64,000 nucleotides of DNA. It comes from Cristatella mucedo. Taxonomy: Eukaryota; Bryozoa; Phylactolaemata; Cristatellidae. A program made the translations under genes and the position numbers. Under the pieces are notes generated by a model. That model worked only from the letters and a program-made list of their open reading frames with translations. It did not search any database and was not told the DNA's origin. The stretch spans positions 66,001-130,000 of the forward strand of contig WPIO01000115.1 in NCBI GenBank assembly GCA_009760855.2, given 5' to 3'. Below, one piece after another: positions 22,800 through 35,821 of this stretch (position 1 is its first letter; the number at the start of each line of letters is the position of its first letter).

Positions 22800-23514
22800 A
22801 TCACTGACTATGTTTATCTACTAAATGTAAGGAAAAAGTATTTAAATATGGCAAGTTGAACCTCCGAAAGTGTTAAAGTATAGTTATCTCATCTACTAAA
22901 CCTTGATCGTTAAAATATGTCCAATGCGTTCGGTAGTTGCTTACCATTTCTTTTGTAACCATACCTGTATAATTTATTAATTTAATTTATTATATTTAAC
23001 ATATGTATAATTTATCCACCTGCTGCTACAGATTTCAACACTCAGTTACCTGGAAGTCGTAAACACAACTTTCAAAAATTTAGTTGCAAGATTTTTCGTT
23101 GCTCTTTTATTTATAAATGCATAATAACAGCATCAGTACCTGCCACCCATTTCTGCACAACCATGCCCCAGCAGAGCAATCGTAATACCACAGCTAAGCT
23201 TGAAATACTTTCGGCACTTTCGTTTGATGAAGCACGACTGAGTAACTAGATGAGGCGATGTAAGTATAGCTTAACCATCGCTTGCATATGTTCACCTTGC
23301 AACCTGAATCACGGCTTGCAATGCAGGCTTTTCCTGCATTGCAAGCCACAGCTTATTGATTTACTTAAACCCTGTCACACCAGTTTGGCTACCTTCCAAT
23401 AAAGTAGACGTACTTACATGCCATCCGGCAACGTCTTAAGAATTTACCTGACAAAAGCAAGATACAATCCACATGTGTGCATTACTTAAAATTGAGCATA
23501 CCATCAGTAATGAT
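22800..23514. other. unassigned sequence
   Basis: Nothing supportable. A short inverted repeat (GCAATGCAGG...CCTGCATTGC) at about 23,316-23,346 could form a hairpin. Confidence 0.45.
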
Positions 23515-23985
23515 AATTCCTACCCTGAGTTACAAGGCCCGCCAAGGCTTTTCTGCTTCAGACCTAGTTGAACTGCTGCGCCAGTTTCAGCCTCCTCGTG
23601 CCCTCAGCTCCCGTATGGACAATTCGTTTGCTGTTCCATTCGTCCTCCTAAAGATTTTTGGCCACAAAAGCTTTTGAATTGCAAGTCCTAGACCGTAGAA
23701 CTCACTTCCACGATTCTTATGCAATAGCAATTACTCTCCTGCTGCCGACTACGGCACATTATTTTCAGTCCTCCTGGGCTGCTATTGTCATGCTACTTAC
23801 TACCTAAACGTCTCTCGTGAGATTCAGCAATGCTTCTCACATGTTCTTTGATGCGCGAGATGAAGTCGGATAACTACCACACACATACCGAAAGATACTT
23901 AGGCTGTGAGTGAGCTATACATTACTCTCCTGAGTGACATCCAAAAGCCTTAGTAGCTTTGTGGAGCAACAGACAGACATCGTTG
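23515..23985 (+). mobile_element. L2-B LINE, 3' part
   Basis: The plus-strand frame reads YKARQGFSASDLVELLRQFQ and ALSSRMDNSFAVPFVLLKIF, parallel to HKARHGLAPSYLAELLHLFQ of other L2-B copies. The ADYGT segment and the terminal CTTTGTGGAGCAACAGACAG block follow. It is frameshifted. Confidence 0.78.
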
Positions 23986-25204
23986 GTGATTCGGGTAGGC
24001 TGCAGACACGTGGAAATGCACCGTTGATAATTTAATTAGGCTAATCAGAAAAGATATAATGCAGTGTTCTATTATAGTTCTAGCATTCTTCTCCTAATGA
24101 CCGTATAAACATTTTTTTTAAATTGGGTAAGCCAACTGACCCGTAAGTGCTACATATTTGGATTGTCGGCTTGTTTGCCCATATAGCCTAAATATAGTAC
24201 GTGCAGACTCTTAAAATTGTTAAAAACTGCATGCATGCTCATCCTAGTACAATTGATGTCTCTTATAGGCCCGAGCCGATCGGGATATTATTCGACTGCA
24301 TACATTGGTGCTCCTTTATCAAGAAAAAACAAGAATTAGCACAGCTCACACTGTCTCAGACTTAAGTCATCCCCGTTGCTGTGTGGGGAATTAATGTTTT
24401 TCATTCCTTCTAGCGATTTATTTACTAATCTATACACAATCTAAGCACTTAGGATGTCAACGATTGGCTGTCATATCAACGGCTGGATGCTCAGCCCCTT
24501 AACTAAAATGCTTTTGAGTGACTTGGCAGTTGGTTTTATTTAATTTTTAGCAAGAGATACAGATAAGATCGCACAATCTATTCTAATAATCCTCTGCAGG
24601 CTCTCCAATAACAGCTATTTGCTTTACCTCAACCACTAGGACCAATTTGATCCCAAAATGTTATTAGCCTAATATCATACCCTGGGGTCAGAGGACCTTG
24701 TGCTATCTAAACCCTCAACCTTAAAGTTCCGTCCTAGCTATAGGGCTATACTTAAGCATTTTTTTGGAAATATCTAAAAGACGTACAACTCTTTGAGAAA
24801 CACCCTCTATGAGCTAGCTTTAGCCGTCCGAACAGTTTGTCAGAATCCATACAACTTATGTGGATCAGCTGTGAATTTGTAAAGGTCTAAGAAGATTGTC
24901 AGCCCTCAAAACCTCGAACGACAGATTTTCGTCTTACATGTCTCGATTGTTCAGTTAGCTGGCAGAGTTGCACAATAAAATGCTTGGCTTCACAAAATGT
25001 CCTTGCATTATTAAAAGAGGCATTTGCACAGCTAATCATCCAGAGTTCATCACCGGACCAGGGTTACTTAAAGGGTGTCCATACGCACGTGTTGAAAATT
25101 TTCTTGAACGACATCTGCCACAGAAAAGGCACACTCTTACATTCATGCATGTGCACTTGTAAATGACTTGCAGTAAAATAATGAGCTAGTTATTTCTGTG
25201 TTTC
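23986..25204. other. unassigned sequence
   Basis: About 1.2 kb with no gene or recognised repeat. The overlapping 60-64 residue frames at about 24,970-25,165 have no supporting motif. Confidence 0.4.
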
Positions 25205-26130
25205 CAACACCGATAGTAATAATGGTAATAATAAATTTGATATAGCTCCTTGGAGAGTTCAATCTCTTTCCAGGCATTTTCCAGTTGCAGAAAAAGGAGA
25301 ACGTTCGAATCGTCAGAGGTACCGTACGCAATAACAAAAAGGATAATATGGTTAGAGGTGACTTGCACAGTGTCAGTATGAAAATATGGTTGGTGGTGAC
25401 TTGGTAAATATCAGCACCCACAAGCACGTAAAAGATGGACCAAATGGACACAGAAATGCTGTTTCTTTAGTTTTTGTAAATGTGGTCAAGTCAGGAGATG
25501 TCGTAAGGCTATTCAGTATTGAGTTCCAGGCTCTGGGACCATATAAACTATGGGAACTGTATTCAAAGGACTGGATGCTCAAACGAGTTAAAGCTACTAA
25601 ACGAGTAAATTCCGAACATGATGCTCAGCCTGGCGACGGAGAAGATCTCATTGCTAGGCTGAAGCTGAAGAATCAAGTGACCTAAAAGGGAGTGACGGAA
25701 CCGTGAATTCAATGTATTGCTAGACTGGGATTAAGTGCAGGTTGGCGAGAAACAGTGCGATGCTGTAACTGCCACGCTCAAGGCAGTCAATCCAAGTTGC
25801 ATAGGTTTACACAAGATGTGAGTGCCTAATTGCATAAGCCGGTAGACCGGCAAGCTTAGAGTTACAGAAGTCAAGATGAGACGTCAAGAATGTTTGAACC
25901 AATTCAGATATGGTATCCCGTCGAAACGATATCAAATTTTAGCAATGTTACTTAGGTAAAAGTAGGCAGACTTGAATGCTGAACTAATGCTGTCCAATGA
26001 GTGAGCGCTTTAAAAATGAACGCCTAGATTTTGAGCAGATTCAACTGGAGATAAGCTGGCAGAGACAATTGTGAGCGTAGAACTTTCCAATCTCCGAATC
26101 ACACTTGGTTTGCCAAAAGTAGTCCATTGG
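25205..26130 (-). mobile_element. L2-A LINE, diverged 3' half
   Basis: Begins with a GTAATAATGGTAATAATAAA tail and the L2-A terminus (GAGAGTTCAATCTCTTTCCAGG). It continues through the 3' UTR and the RT C-terminus to the block equivalent to TTTGCCCATAGCTAGTAAG near 26,120. The minus-strand frame at 25,582-25,373 includes YGPRAWNSILNSLTTSPDLT. Highly mutated. Confidence 0.75.
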
Positions 26131-27185
26131 TTCTGATATTCATTTAAAGAAACTGAGTTCCGTCGTGAGCATCAAAGTTGCCAGGTCCGAACACTGGTCG
26201 CTGATTTGCACAGGCTCCCACTTAAGTAATGAGTCATTCTAAGGTAACGTCGCTCTTTCTAAGGTCGCTACCTCAATTGGCTGCAGCCAATCCAGAACAT
26301 CAATTCCGTCACCTGGCTTGGCTTCGAAGCACACGGTTTTCTGAATCGAATAGCTTACTTAGATTTGATATAAACATCAAATCTTTGGAGCCGTTGAATT
26401 TAGTTCGTATGATTTTAAAGCTTGAACTTACTTCCAACTGTCGTCACGATATTCAATGACCTGGCCATATTCGACATGAATCTGAAAATGCACCTATGTG
26501 TCGGAGCATTATATTGGTCAATGCGATTCACCCTTTGCTTGCTATGCTTGCTCATACTTTGCACTGTAGCACTAACCATATTTGCAGACTCATCCTGTGC
26601 ATTTCACCTCTAATTTGTAATCTTGTGCTGGAATATTAATTGCTTAATAACTCTTTCATTGTAGCAAATGAAGCAAATCTGGAAAGAGATTTATTTCCAT
26701 GCGGGTGATATAAAATTGTATTATTTTTACTAGAACTAGTTTGGTAAACTATTTAATGCATTTACATAGCTAGGCGTAGAAGCAAATAGTGAAAATCAAT
26801 GTTAACGTACACATTCGGTGCCTATGTCATCCATACGTCTAGAAAAACTATATTTAAGCGAAATCTGAAGTCCCCTTAAGCATTAATAGCATAAATAAAC
26901 AGTGATTTCAAGAATAGCTATTTTCAGTAGGGTGTTAGCTATGCAAACGTATTTACAATGGAAAAAGAAGAATCCAAGAAAAATACGCCAGGTAAGGAGG
27001 TATGGTTTCATAGCACAATATTCCAAGAATTGTCTTAAATGAATGGCTTTATTTTTATTTGACATCAATTTAATCCTCTAAAATGCTGCTACAATGGTTT
27101 AAAAAAAATAATGCTTGCCTAAGAGGCCTTAGATCACTAATGTTGGCAAGTTATCACTGAAGTGGAAAACAAAATAATGGAACTG
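26131..27185. other. unassigned sequence
   Basis: No supportable gene. A 26,229-26,459 frame contains RFSESNSLLRFDINIKSLEP, like the FxESxxLxIPxTNLKS segment of L2-A in plus orientation, so part of this may be another decayed LINE piece. Confidence 0.4.
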
Positions 27186-27189
27186 CTAT

Positions 27190-27580
27190 GTAATGCATAT
27201 CCTTCTATAACTCCACGAAGACATAGAGATTATGTCGGTGTTACGCAGGAGAGTTTTGTATAGCTCACTTACAGCCTTAGCGGTTTCGGTATGCATTCGG
27301 TAGCCAACAGACTTCATCTTACGCAAGAAACAAAAAGTGGGAAGCACAGCTGAGTCAGGAGAGCAATTGAGGTAATGAGTAGCATGGAAGTAGCAGCCCA
27401 GGACCTCAGAAAAGGATGAGCCATTGTCCGCAGCAGGGGAGTAACTAAAATGGCTCTTATAACTTTCCACCCTGTCATTTGAGTAGAAAGCACATACTTT
27501 TAACTGGTGACACTTTATATAATAATATAACTTTAATAATTTTACACCTTCGCCATGCATTGGGAGTTTAGGTGTCATTT
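27190..27580 (-). mobile_element. L2-B LINE, 3' part
   Basis: The minus frame holds SYSPAADNGSSFSEVLGCYF and HATHYLNCSPDSAVLPTFCF, then RKMKSVGYRM, matching the L2-B 3' coding end. The conserved GCAGGAGAGTTTTGTATAGC block and CTCCACGAAG follow on the low-coordinate side. Confidence 0.8.
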
Positions 27581-27599
27581 TTCGGAGGTGCCCATATTT

Positions 27600-29755
27600 T
27601 CAAAGTTTCTTTAAGAAAAGGGCCTCAACCGGTACCCATCACGTTTGCTGCCTCACTAATGTAGTGCATGACCGATCAAACCTGCCTGCTAAAATAGTAA
27701 CTACCTAAATATTTCAGACTCTTGGCTCAGATATCGAAGAGAGACTAAATTTTACCACACATATTGATAATAGTCTAGGTAACGAGTATAGGTAATTGGT
27801 AATGCTGGTAATGAAAATCTCTGCAAAGCTAGTTACAAAATCTCGGAGATTAGCAACCAGTTCTTCCGCCCAGCTATTTTGAAAAAAAGTGCTATTGAAA
27901 TCCAGGATGTAGCCTGCGGAAATTACTTTTGCAACTCCTACTCAACTTTTTCTCTTACATCATCTCTCCAGATGCTTAGAACGGCACACCCTAGCCATCT
28001 ATGGCCGTGCTAATTCCAGGCCAGGTACTGAATGAACCGAATTCCCGTCCTAACTCAACTAGGCATATACATTTCTTTTTCTTGTGCGAGTTTACTTCAG
28101 CTGGCAAGTGAAGGCATACCAGAAGCGCCTTAGACTTTTCGTGAGCATTGTAGATCTCTTGCCTCTGACAGATGTTTTTTCGTGTAGTTACAGATAAAGA
28201 GACAGCAAGTTAGGTTACGTTGATTTCAAACACACTGTTTACTCAACGGTAAGTTTATACAAATATGAGTTTATTTGAATGAATTTTGCTGATGTGGTAA
28301 TATTTCATGCATTTTAATTTTTTCAAAGATTGGTCTTTGAAAAAGTAATGCACAAGTAATTTCAATTGAGTGTCGAAGAAACTGTTAATTTTGAAGATTA
28401 CTGCAGCCCAAACACAAGGCTAATGCAGATAGATGTGTCTTCTAGTAATTGATATATTAGTATTTTTTGCATTACTACTAAGCTGATAGATATCGCAATG
28501 CAAAGGTTTCTCACGACTTCAGTTAGCTGCTAATCCACCCACGTCTGCCGCCTTCATCGTATGAGCTTTAACAGAGTCCTAGGTGTGTAACCTTGTACTC
28601 GTTTCGCATAAGGCGTGCAAATAAAACATTTCGTACAGTAAAAGCTCGACGAGAACATTTTGTAAATCCCGCTGGATGGAAAAACTGTATGTTTAACCAC
28701 TACTAAAATGCAGCTGACACAACCGAATCCTTGTGCCTTGGATTAATGAATCGGGGGATTCACGTGCACAAGTGCAATACGTTCAAGCTGCAGTAAACAA
28801 ACGCCGATCACTCTCTTAAGATTGCCCAAGCACCTTCGGATTTTATGAATACATTTTGCTTTTAAAGTTACTCTTACACAAGCAGCTCGATGTTTATATT
28901 CTGCGGCCTAGCTTCAGGGTGGTAGGTTCAGGGCAGGTTAGTGCTTAAAGCTTGAGAATGTAGCGAGGTAATTAAAACTATAATTTGCAGCAACAAGCAG
29001 ACGTTTTGTAAATAGAATGGCTTAACATTCTTTCAAAAAAATCATTTCATTAGCTCGCTTGGAAAACTCTGCATCAACTAAATGGAAGTTACATAAACAA
29101 TAGAGATAGCTTGATCAAACAAAATACTGGTACAATGCTAATTGGCAACCCATCTATCTTGATATAATGCACAAGTCAGATCCATTCATGACATTATGCT
29201 AATGATTCATTCATATATCGTGCTTTTTTCAAATTCCGGTATCTGCTGCTCAAGAAAGGAACCAAGCCGATTGGAGCAAGTCAGCATGTTTATTGAATAT
29301 GCTTCTTCGACTGAAGAGGCAGCTAGTGAGCTACAAAGGTAACTGAGAAACACAGAATCAAGAGCGAATTGTACCTAATCAAGGCTGAGCTCTAAAAGCA
29401 GGCATGCCTCGATGGGAAACTCAGAAACACAGCCTGCTAGAATCGGATCGAAGACCTATTTGGTATAAGCCCCTCAAACTATGATCTAATAACTAGGCAC
29501 ATAGTCAGCTCCATTAGAGCAATATTCTTCACTGCAAAAGCCACAACAAGGTAATACAGTAAAGTCTGCGATTCAGTAAGTGATATCTGGGCCTGTCACT
29601 ATAACTGCTTGCTTACGATCGATCCTGGCGAAATGGTTAGCTAGGCCGAGGATTTCAGATTATCTGCACAGATTGAAGGTAGTAAAATTGTCAATCCATT
29701 GTAGACTCAGCTGAAACTCTCGCCCTACAGTAACCTTTCTCTAGCCATTTCTTTG
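27600..29755. other. unassigned sequence
   Basis: About 2.1 kb with no gene, RNA or repeat that I can support. Confidence 0.4.
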
Positions 29756-29905
29756 TCTGAATGTCTGTCTCTGTCTCTGTCTCTGTCTCTGTCTCTGTCT
29801 CTGTCTCTGTCTCTGTCTCTGTCTCTGTCTCTGTCTCTGTCTCTGTCTCTGTCTCTGTCTCTGTCTCTGTCTCTGTCTCTGTCTCTGTCTCTGTCTCTGT
29901 CTCTG

Positions 29906-29936
<31 letters not shown>

Positions 29937-30629
29937 TTGTCTCTGCCTCTGTCCCTGTCCCTGTCCCTGCCTCTGTCTCTGCCTCTGCCTCTGCCTCTGC
30001 CTCTGCCTCTGCCTCTGCCTCTGCCTCTGCCTCTGCCTCTGCCTCTGCCTCTGCCTCTGCCTCTGCCTCTGCCTCTGCCTCTGCCTCTGCCTCTGCCTCT
30101 GCCTCTGCCTCCTCTGCCTCTGCCTCTGCCTCTGCCTCTGCCTCTGCCTCTGCCTCTGCCTCTGCCTCTGCCTCTGCCTCTGCCTCTGCCTCTGCCTCTG
30201 CCTCTGCCTCTGTCTCTGTCTCTGTCTCTGTCTCTGTCTCTGTCTCTGTCTCTGTCTCTGTCTCTGTCTCGAGTCTCTGTGTCTATACTTCTTTGTGACT
30301 CTGTGTCTCCGTGTCACCGTGTCTCTGTGTCTCTGTCTCTACGTGTCTCTGCGTCTCTGCGTCTCTGCGTCTCTGCTTCTCTGCGTCTCTGCGTCTTACC
30401 GTCTCTGCGTCTCTGTGTCTTTGTCTCTGTCTCTGAGTCTACGTATCTCTGCATCTCTGTTACTCTGTGTCTCTTTGTCTCTGTCTCTGTCTCTGTCTCT
30501 GTGTCTCTGTGTCTCTCTCTCTGTCTCTGTCTCCGTCTCTGTCTGCATCTCTGTCTCTATCTCTGTCTCCGTCTCTGTCTCTCTCTTGCTCACTGTCTCT
30601 CTTTATGTCTCTCTGTCTCTCTATCTCTG
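29756..30629 (+). repeat. zoned hexanucleotide microsatellite (CTCTGT)n / (CTCTGC)n
   Basis: A (CTCTGT)n block (about 29,760-29,925), a short irregular bridge, a (CTCTGC)n block (about 29,966-30,210) with one 3-bp phase interruption (CCTCCTCTG at about 30,108), and a second (CTCTGT)n block (30,211-30,268). It then degenerates into CT/GT-rich sequence with GTGTCTCTG and GCGTCTCTG units until about 30,629. Long open frames on both strands (Ser-Val, Leu-Cys, Leu-Pro, Arg-Gln, Glu-Thr repeats) are by-products of the 6-bp period and not genes. Confidence 0.95.
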
Positions 30630-30748
<119 letters not shown>

Positions 30749-31055
30749 TCTCTCTCTCTCTCGTGCAACCAAAGACAAACGATGCTAGAAAATGACATGA
30801 ATGTCACTTCCCGAGGTCAACTAGATATATTAGTTCCTTTAACACTATCTATCGTGATTTCTTACGTTGCCAATTGACAAGCCTCACAGTCTGTCACACT
30901 ATCCATCAGCCTGGTTGAAATAAATTTGTTTTTTCGTGTTCGATTCAAAGAGCGTGTGGGTTAGACTTCATTCAAAACAGTAGTAAACAGTACCCCGATG
31001 AGGATTCTTTCGCAGTCGGTTGCTGCTTTTCCAGTGTCACTGAAACTTTGGAAAG

Positions 31056-31352
31056 ATAATAATAATGATAATAATAATAATTCACTCGATAAACCACCCT
31101 GAGAGAACTCAATCTCTTTCTAGGCGCATTGCATTTGCTGCAAAGGAAAGTGCAATTGAATTGTAAGTAAAATAATGCTTAAAAAACAAACAAAATGAAA
31201 AATATGGTTAGGGGCAAATGCACTGGGTGAGCATGCAAATGTGGTTGGTGGCAGCATGCCCCGTGTCCGCACGCATAAACACATGAAGGACGAATCACAG
31301 GGACCCACTAAATACTGTCCTAAATAGGTGTGTTTTTAAGTTCCTTTTAAAT
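31056..31352 (-). mobile_element. L2-A LINE, 3' UTR and tail
   Basis: AATAATAATGATAATAATAA tail, then GAGAGAACTCAATCTCTTTC (terminus), and the CATGCAAATGTGGTT and GACGAATCACAGGGACCCAC blocks of the L2-A 3' UTR. It stops after TGTGTTTTTAAGTTCC, where coding sequence would begin. Confidence 0.88.
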
Positions 31353-31884
31353 TTATAAAAGTCCCGAATCATGGATTTAAGCTCTCTAGCGGGTAATTGT
31401 TACTGGCCTTCCACGGAGATAGACTTTGAGGCTGCCAAGCTACCTGACATGTCCAAGGTCCATCAGCTAACCATTTTTACAGTTAAAGAGCTGCAAATAG
31501 GGTTCAGTTATATTCTCAATTTAATAAACTGACAGTCGAGCCAAATACACAGAAAGACACGTAAAGCTTCACTGTGACTGTTTTTTGGGTAACAAGTACT
31601 CGCTCTAATTGCCTCAGCTACAGACATAGCACAAATTAAGCTGTGTCGCCTTTTTAACATCGTTTAAACTAAAGCTTGTTTATATGTCATTATGAGCGTT
31701 ATTAACGACATTTACTTGTTTTTCTCCTGGTCACTTAGGACGAGATTGTGAAGTTTAAAATGCTCTACATTCATACCGCCATGGTGAAAAGGAGCATTTG
31801 ATCATGTCATTTTTTTCTACTATTTTTTTATATGTAAATAGATGAATACATATAAATAAATGTAGTCACGCTTGAAATGTCGTC

Positions 31885-32158
31885 TTTAATGTAACGTGAT
31901 GCATCTCCTTTTTCAATTCCACAAAGCCTCAAAGACTGTTCGGGTGTTGGTGCTGGAGAGTTTTATATAGCTCACTCACAGCCTAAGTGGCTTTCGGTAC
32001 GCCAAAATTAGGAACAGACTTCGTCTTACGACGCAGAGAGAAAGTAGGAAGAATAGCTGAGTAATGAGAACAGTTGAGATAGTGAGTAAAACGGAAATAC
32101 AGAACCAGAATGGTTGGAACGGATTTGCCTTAGCCAGCAGCAGGAGAGTAGTTGTCAG
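31885..32158 (-). mobile_element. L2-B LINE, 3' end
   Basis: Has the terminal GATGCATCTCC...CAATTCCACAAAG block and GGAGAGTTTTATATAGCTCA, CTCACAGCCTAAG and GGCTTTCGGTACGC, then the start of the C-terminal coding segment. 5'-truncated next to an L2-A fragment. Confidence 0.8.
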
Positions 32159-32179
32159 CATCTCTACAGCAAAGATTTT

Positions 32180-32795
32180 TGCACAGGGTCAGTACGCCCA
32201 CGTGATTAGTGGAAGCACGCACAGGGTCTCCATGCATAACCACGTAAAGGACGAATCAGAAGGACCCACTAAATGAAGAGATAAATGGTTGCGATAATAA
32301 GATATAAATAATTATAAATACTCGATAAATTTAAGTTTTTTAATGTGGTAGAGTCAGGGAATCTCGTGACGCTAGTCGGAAGTGAGTTTCAGCCTTTGGG
32401 AGCAAACGAACAAAAACAGGGCCTCCAAAGAGTTAAGACTCATACATACAAGGTACACGCTTAGATTCAGAAAAGGGAGTGCTGCTATGCTTAGCTTGGT
32501 GCGGAAGTAGATTGGATAGGTAGGCTAGAGCCAAACATTAAGAGACCAAAAAGTGGCTGGCACAATATTTGAAGTCGATGCGTTGCTTGACTGGTAGCCA
32601 GTGCAGGTCTGAGAGAATTGGTGCGAGGTGCCGAGTTTTGCACAAGATGTAAGCTCCTGATTGCACAAGCCGATAGATGAGCAAGCAGTGAGATACAGAA
32701 GTCAAAACGGGACGTCATAAAGTTAGATTTGGTATTCCTGGCTAAACAAGCCCAATTGTTTAGTGATTTCTTATAGCTGAAACTAGCCATTTATC
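32180..32795 (-). mobile_element. L2-A LINE fragment (3' UTR and RT C-terminus)
   Basis: Contains GCACAGGGTCAG, GGACGAATCAGAAGGACCCA, GAGTGAGTTTCAGCCTTTGG, then the TTGACTGGTAGCCAGTGCAG segment (TGYQ-type, antisense) and GTCAAAACGGGACGTCATAA. A short AAT-rich stretch (about 32,295-32,330) interrupts it. Several deletions relative to other copies. Confidence 0.8.
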
Positions 32796-32799
32796 AATT

Positions 32800-33789
32800 T
32801 CGCCTACAGATACGATAAAAGAGGGGAGTTACTTTACCAAGATCTACTTTCCAGATTAGCTATTACCGACCTGGAGCACTTCTGATTCATCAGCGGATAC
32901 AGATTAGAGTTTTCATGCTGCCCCACAGGCCTATCTACAGCTTAGCTCTTTTATAACTTGCTGAACTGCTCTGCAAGTTTGAGCATCGTCATGCCACCAC
33001 GTTCTCTCTGCGGAATAAGTGAGCTGTTCCATTTCGTTCCTTAAAAACCGTAGCAACAGGTTCGGGAGAGTTTATAGAGACCAGAGATCTCACGAATACT
33101 CTGATTTGTAGGGTGTCTTTGCAAGTTAAACGATAAGATGCAGTCGTGTATTCCTAGCAAGTACTAAGTTCGTGAGTTGTAATTGAAGCTGCTTGAGAGT
33201 GAACGCAACTGCTACTTCAATAAACGGCTGTTCCCAACAGTAATGGAACAGTAACTATTGCAAACTAATTCTCGAAAACCTTGCTCTGTAATTATTTTAC
33301 GGTGCCTCTATCAAAATATTATACTCCCATAGCATGGAAGTCACTACCGGCCCGCGTCACAGAGTCTCCTCATGAAATTAAAAAAGGAGCTACAAGTGCA
33401 CCTGATCATCAATCCATTCACAGGGTTCTTGTGAAGTCTCTCTCTCGTGGTAATAAGTGCTGATACGGTGTATGTCACGACTAAACGTATTATGAGCATT
33501 AAAACCATGCAAGTAACCACTAACCATTCGACTACGTTTTATCTATGGCATATTAGAAGTGGCCATAGAGAGATATGCTCTCTGAGGTAGCTATGCAAAG
33601 TTGTTAGTGACCATATTCACCGTGCAATTCTAGCTAAAATTATCCAAGCTATCGCTAATCATCTATTTCATTTTACACCATATTTATTTTACTGTTCTAT
33701 GTATTCAAATCCTAAGGAATACTCTGCAAAATTTTTTATAACGCCACCACTCATGCACTGTTTATGCTATCACAAAAAATTTCAGCTGT
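32800..33789. other. unassigned sequence with possible LINE C-terminal trace
   Basis: A plus-strand frame at 33,281-33,463 contains SKYYTPIAWKSLPARVTESP, like the YxxxxWNSLPxxV region near the end of non-LTR RT proteins, but there is no further support. Confidence 0.3.
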
Positions 33790-34075
33790 CAATTCAAATA
33801 GTCCAAGCTGTTTTATGACTTGATAATTTTAGAATAGGTATGACGCTATTGAATTTAGTACTACTAGACAATGAGTCAGTCAACCCACTAGATTCAGTGG
33901 AGAAAGCTTTGGATAAGTGATCAAGATAAATGTCGAAATTACCCACACCGAGTAAGGATCGATTCCTTGCTGACAGAATGAAAGTTGGAGCAGAGAAATG
34001 TGAGATAAAGAAAGACTGGGTACCTGGTGAGCGACATACTACTGCCACCATCTGTATCTTAATATCAGTTGAAAT
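33790..34075 (-). pseudogene. L2-A endonuclease remnant
   Basis: The minus frame reads MVAVVCRSPGTQSFFISHFS and LGVGNFDIYLDHLSKAFSTE, parallel to the VVAVVYYPTCTKSSFTTDFS and MGELNVYFDNLSDAFSTE segments at 43.6-43.9 kb. The GDFN motif has become GNFD. Upstream sequence to about 34,200 is likewise L2-A-like but duplicated and broken. Confidence 0.75.
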
Positions 34076-34254
34076 CGAAATAATAGATTCATAAGACTGT
34101 TTCGAGGGTACTACTATGGCTTGAATTTTAATTTCTAGCAGGTGATAGCAGCGACTCCATCTTCAGTTTTCATAGATCTAGGGGAGTGAAAGAAGTTTCT
34201 ATTTATCTAGGGGTGTGAAAGAAGCATTGTGTTAATCGTAGCATAAACGGTGTC

Positions 34255-35820
34255 AACATTCATACACACATAAAGAATGAATCACGGAGACCAACTAAAT
34301 AGGGTCAACAATAGATGCTTTTAAATTTTCTTCTTTAATGTGGACAAATCAGGAAATGTCTTGAACCAGGTCGAGAGTGAGTTCCAGGCTTTAAGACCAT
34401 ACTATCTTAAGGCTCGCTCTCCAAAGGATTTGAGCTTTGAACTAGGTATAGGTAAGCAGTTAGTTTCCGAAAAGCGGGTCGAGCTGTGCTTTGCCTGTTA
34501 TGGGAGTAGAATTATTAGGTAGGCTGGAGCCAAGTAATGAAAAGACCTGAAAGTGGGTGACAAAGCATAGACGTCGATGCCTTGTTTGACTGTTAGCCAG
34601 TGCAGGTCGGTGAGAAGTGGGGTGACTTGGCAACTGCGACAATCACACCTGAAAAGCCTAGATGCAGAAATGTTCACCAACCGTTTGGGCCTGATTGCAA
34701 AGGCCGGTAGGCCAGTAAACAGTGAGTTATAAAAGTCAACATGGATATTCACAAGTGCCAAGACCAAACTGGGTGTGGTATAACTGTCTAAACAAGCCCG
34801 AATTTTAGCAACTTTATATAGCTAAAAGTAGGCAAACTTGAGACTCGAGCTGATGCAGTCATCAAACAAAATATTGCCTATGAATATGGCTTCTATATTT
34901 TGACCCGGTAAAACCAATTTTCAGCTTCTGCCTTTCCAATTTCTATATCACACTTGGTTTTCTATGGGTAGTAAATTGGTTTTGTTATCATTTAAATTAA
35001 GGTAATTCGCTGCCACCCATGTACGGATGTCATCAATACATACAGCAAGGGAGTTAAGAGAATTCGATGTGCTTGAAGGCTGGGAGGGATCAAAGCCAAG
35101 GTACAACTGAGTGTCATCCACATAAAACTGATAGCCTAGATTTAGCTTGGCAATCACATCGGCAAGAGGGAGAATATAAACCATGAAAAATACAAAACCA
35201 GGCATATATCCCAGAGATACCGCATATTTGTAAGTTTCTATACTGATCTTTGTCCATTCACATCAATGCTCTGGAGTCTTTCACTGAGATGTGATACCGA
35301 CCATTACAATTCAGTGTCAGTAAGGCGAAGCCGAGATGAGAAGCGCTCAAGATGGATCGAAATATCGAGCATCACAAGCGAGATATTCTACCTAAGTGTG
35401 GATTTATAAGCAGGTCATTGCACCCCATCAGTTCTAGCTCTGTGGATTGATTTGCCTTAAAACCAGACTGACACTTCCCAGCAAGGTTTGCAGTTTGAAT
35501 GTGTGAGTTCAGTTGATCTGCCATCACTCATTGCAGCTTCTTTGATACAACCGCAGGAGAGATACTGGGTGGAAGTTGGTTAGGTTTTCATAGTCCAGTG
35601 TTGCTTTCTTGAGTGAGGGCCTGACTATAGCCTTTTTGACAGTTGCTGGAAATTAACCTGAGGCTACTGTCATATTAATGATGCTAGTTGTGCACGGCGC
35701 TTGCAGATCATTGCATAATAGAAGCAGGATACCAACAACAGTCAAAGAATGAGATTCATGTGCCGACTGTAGCATATTTGATGCCTTGATCTGTTCAGTG
35801 ACTTCAGGACCTAATGATTA
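34255..35820 (-). mobile_element. L2-A LINE, 3' half without tail
   Basis: Runs from the 3' UTR (GAATGAATCACGGAGACC) through the RT C-terminus and thumb to the catalytic box, which is intact (YQFYVDDTQLYLGFDPSQPS on the minus strand at about 35,090-35,150). It continues through the fingers to GACTTCAGGACCTA at 35,806-35,819. There an L2-B element begins, so L2-B appears to have inserted into this copy. Confidence 0.88.
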
Positions 35821-35821
35821 G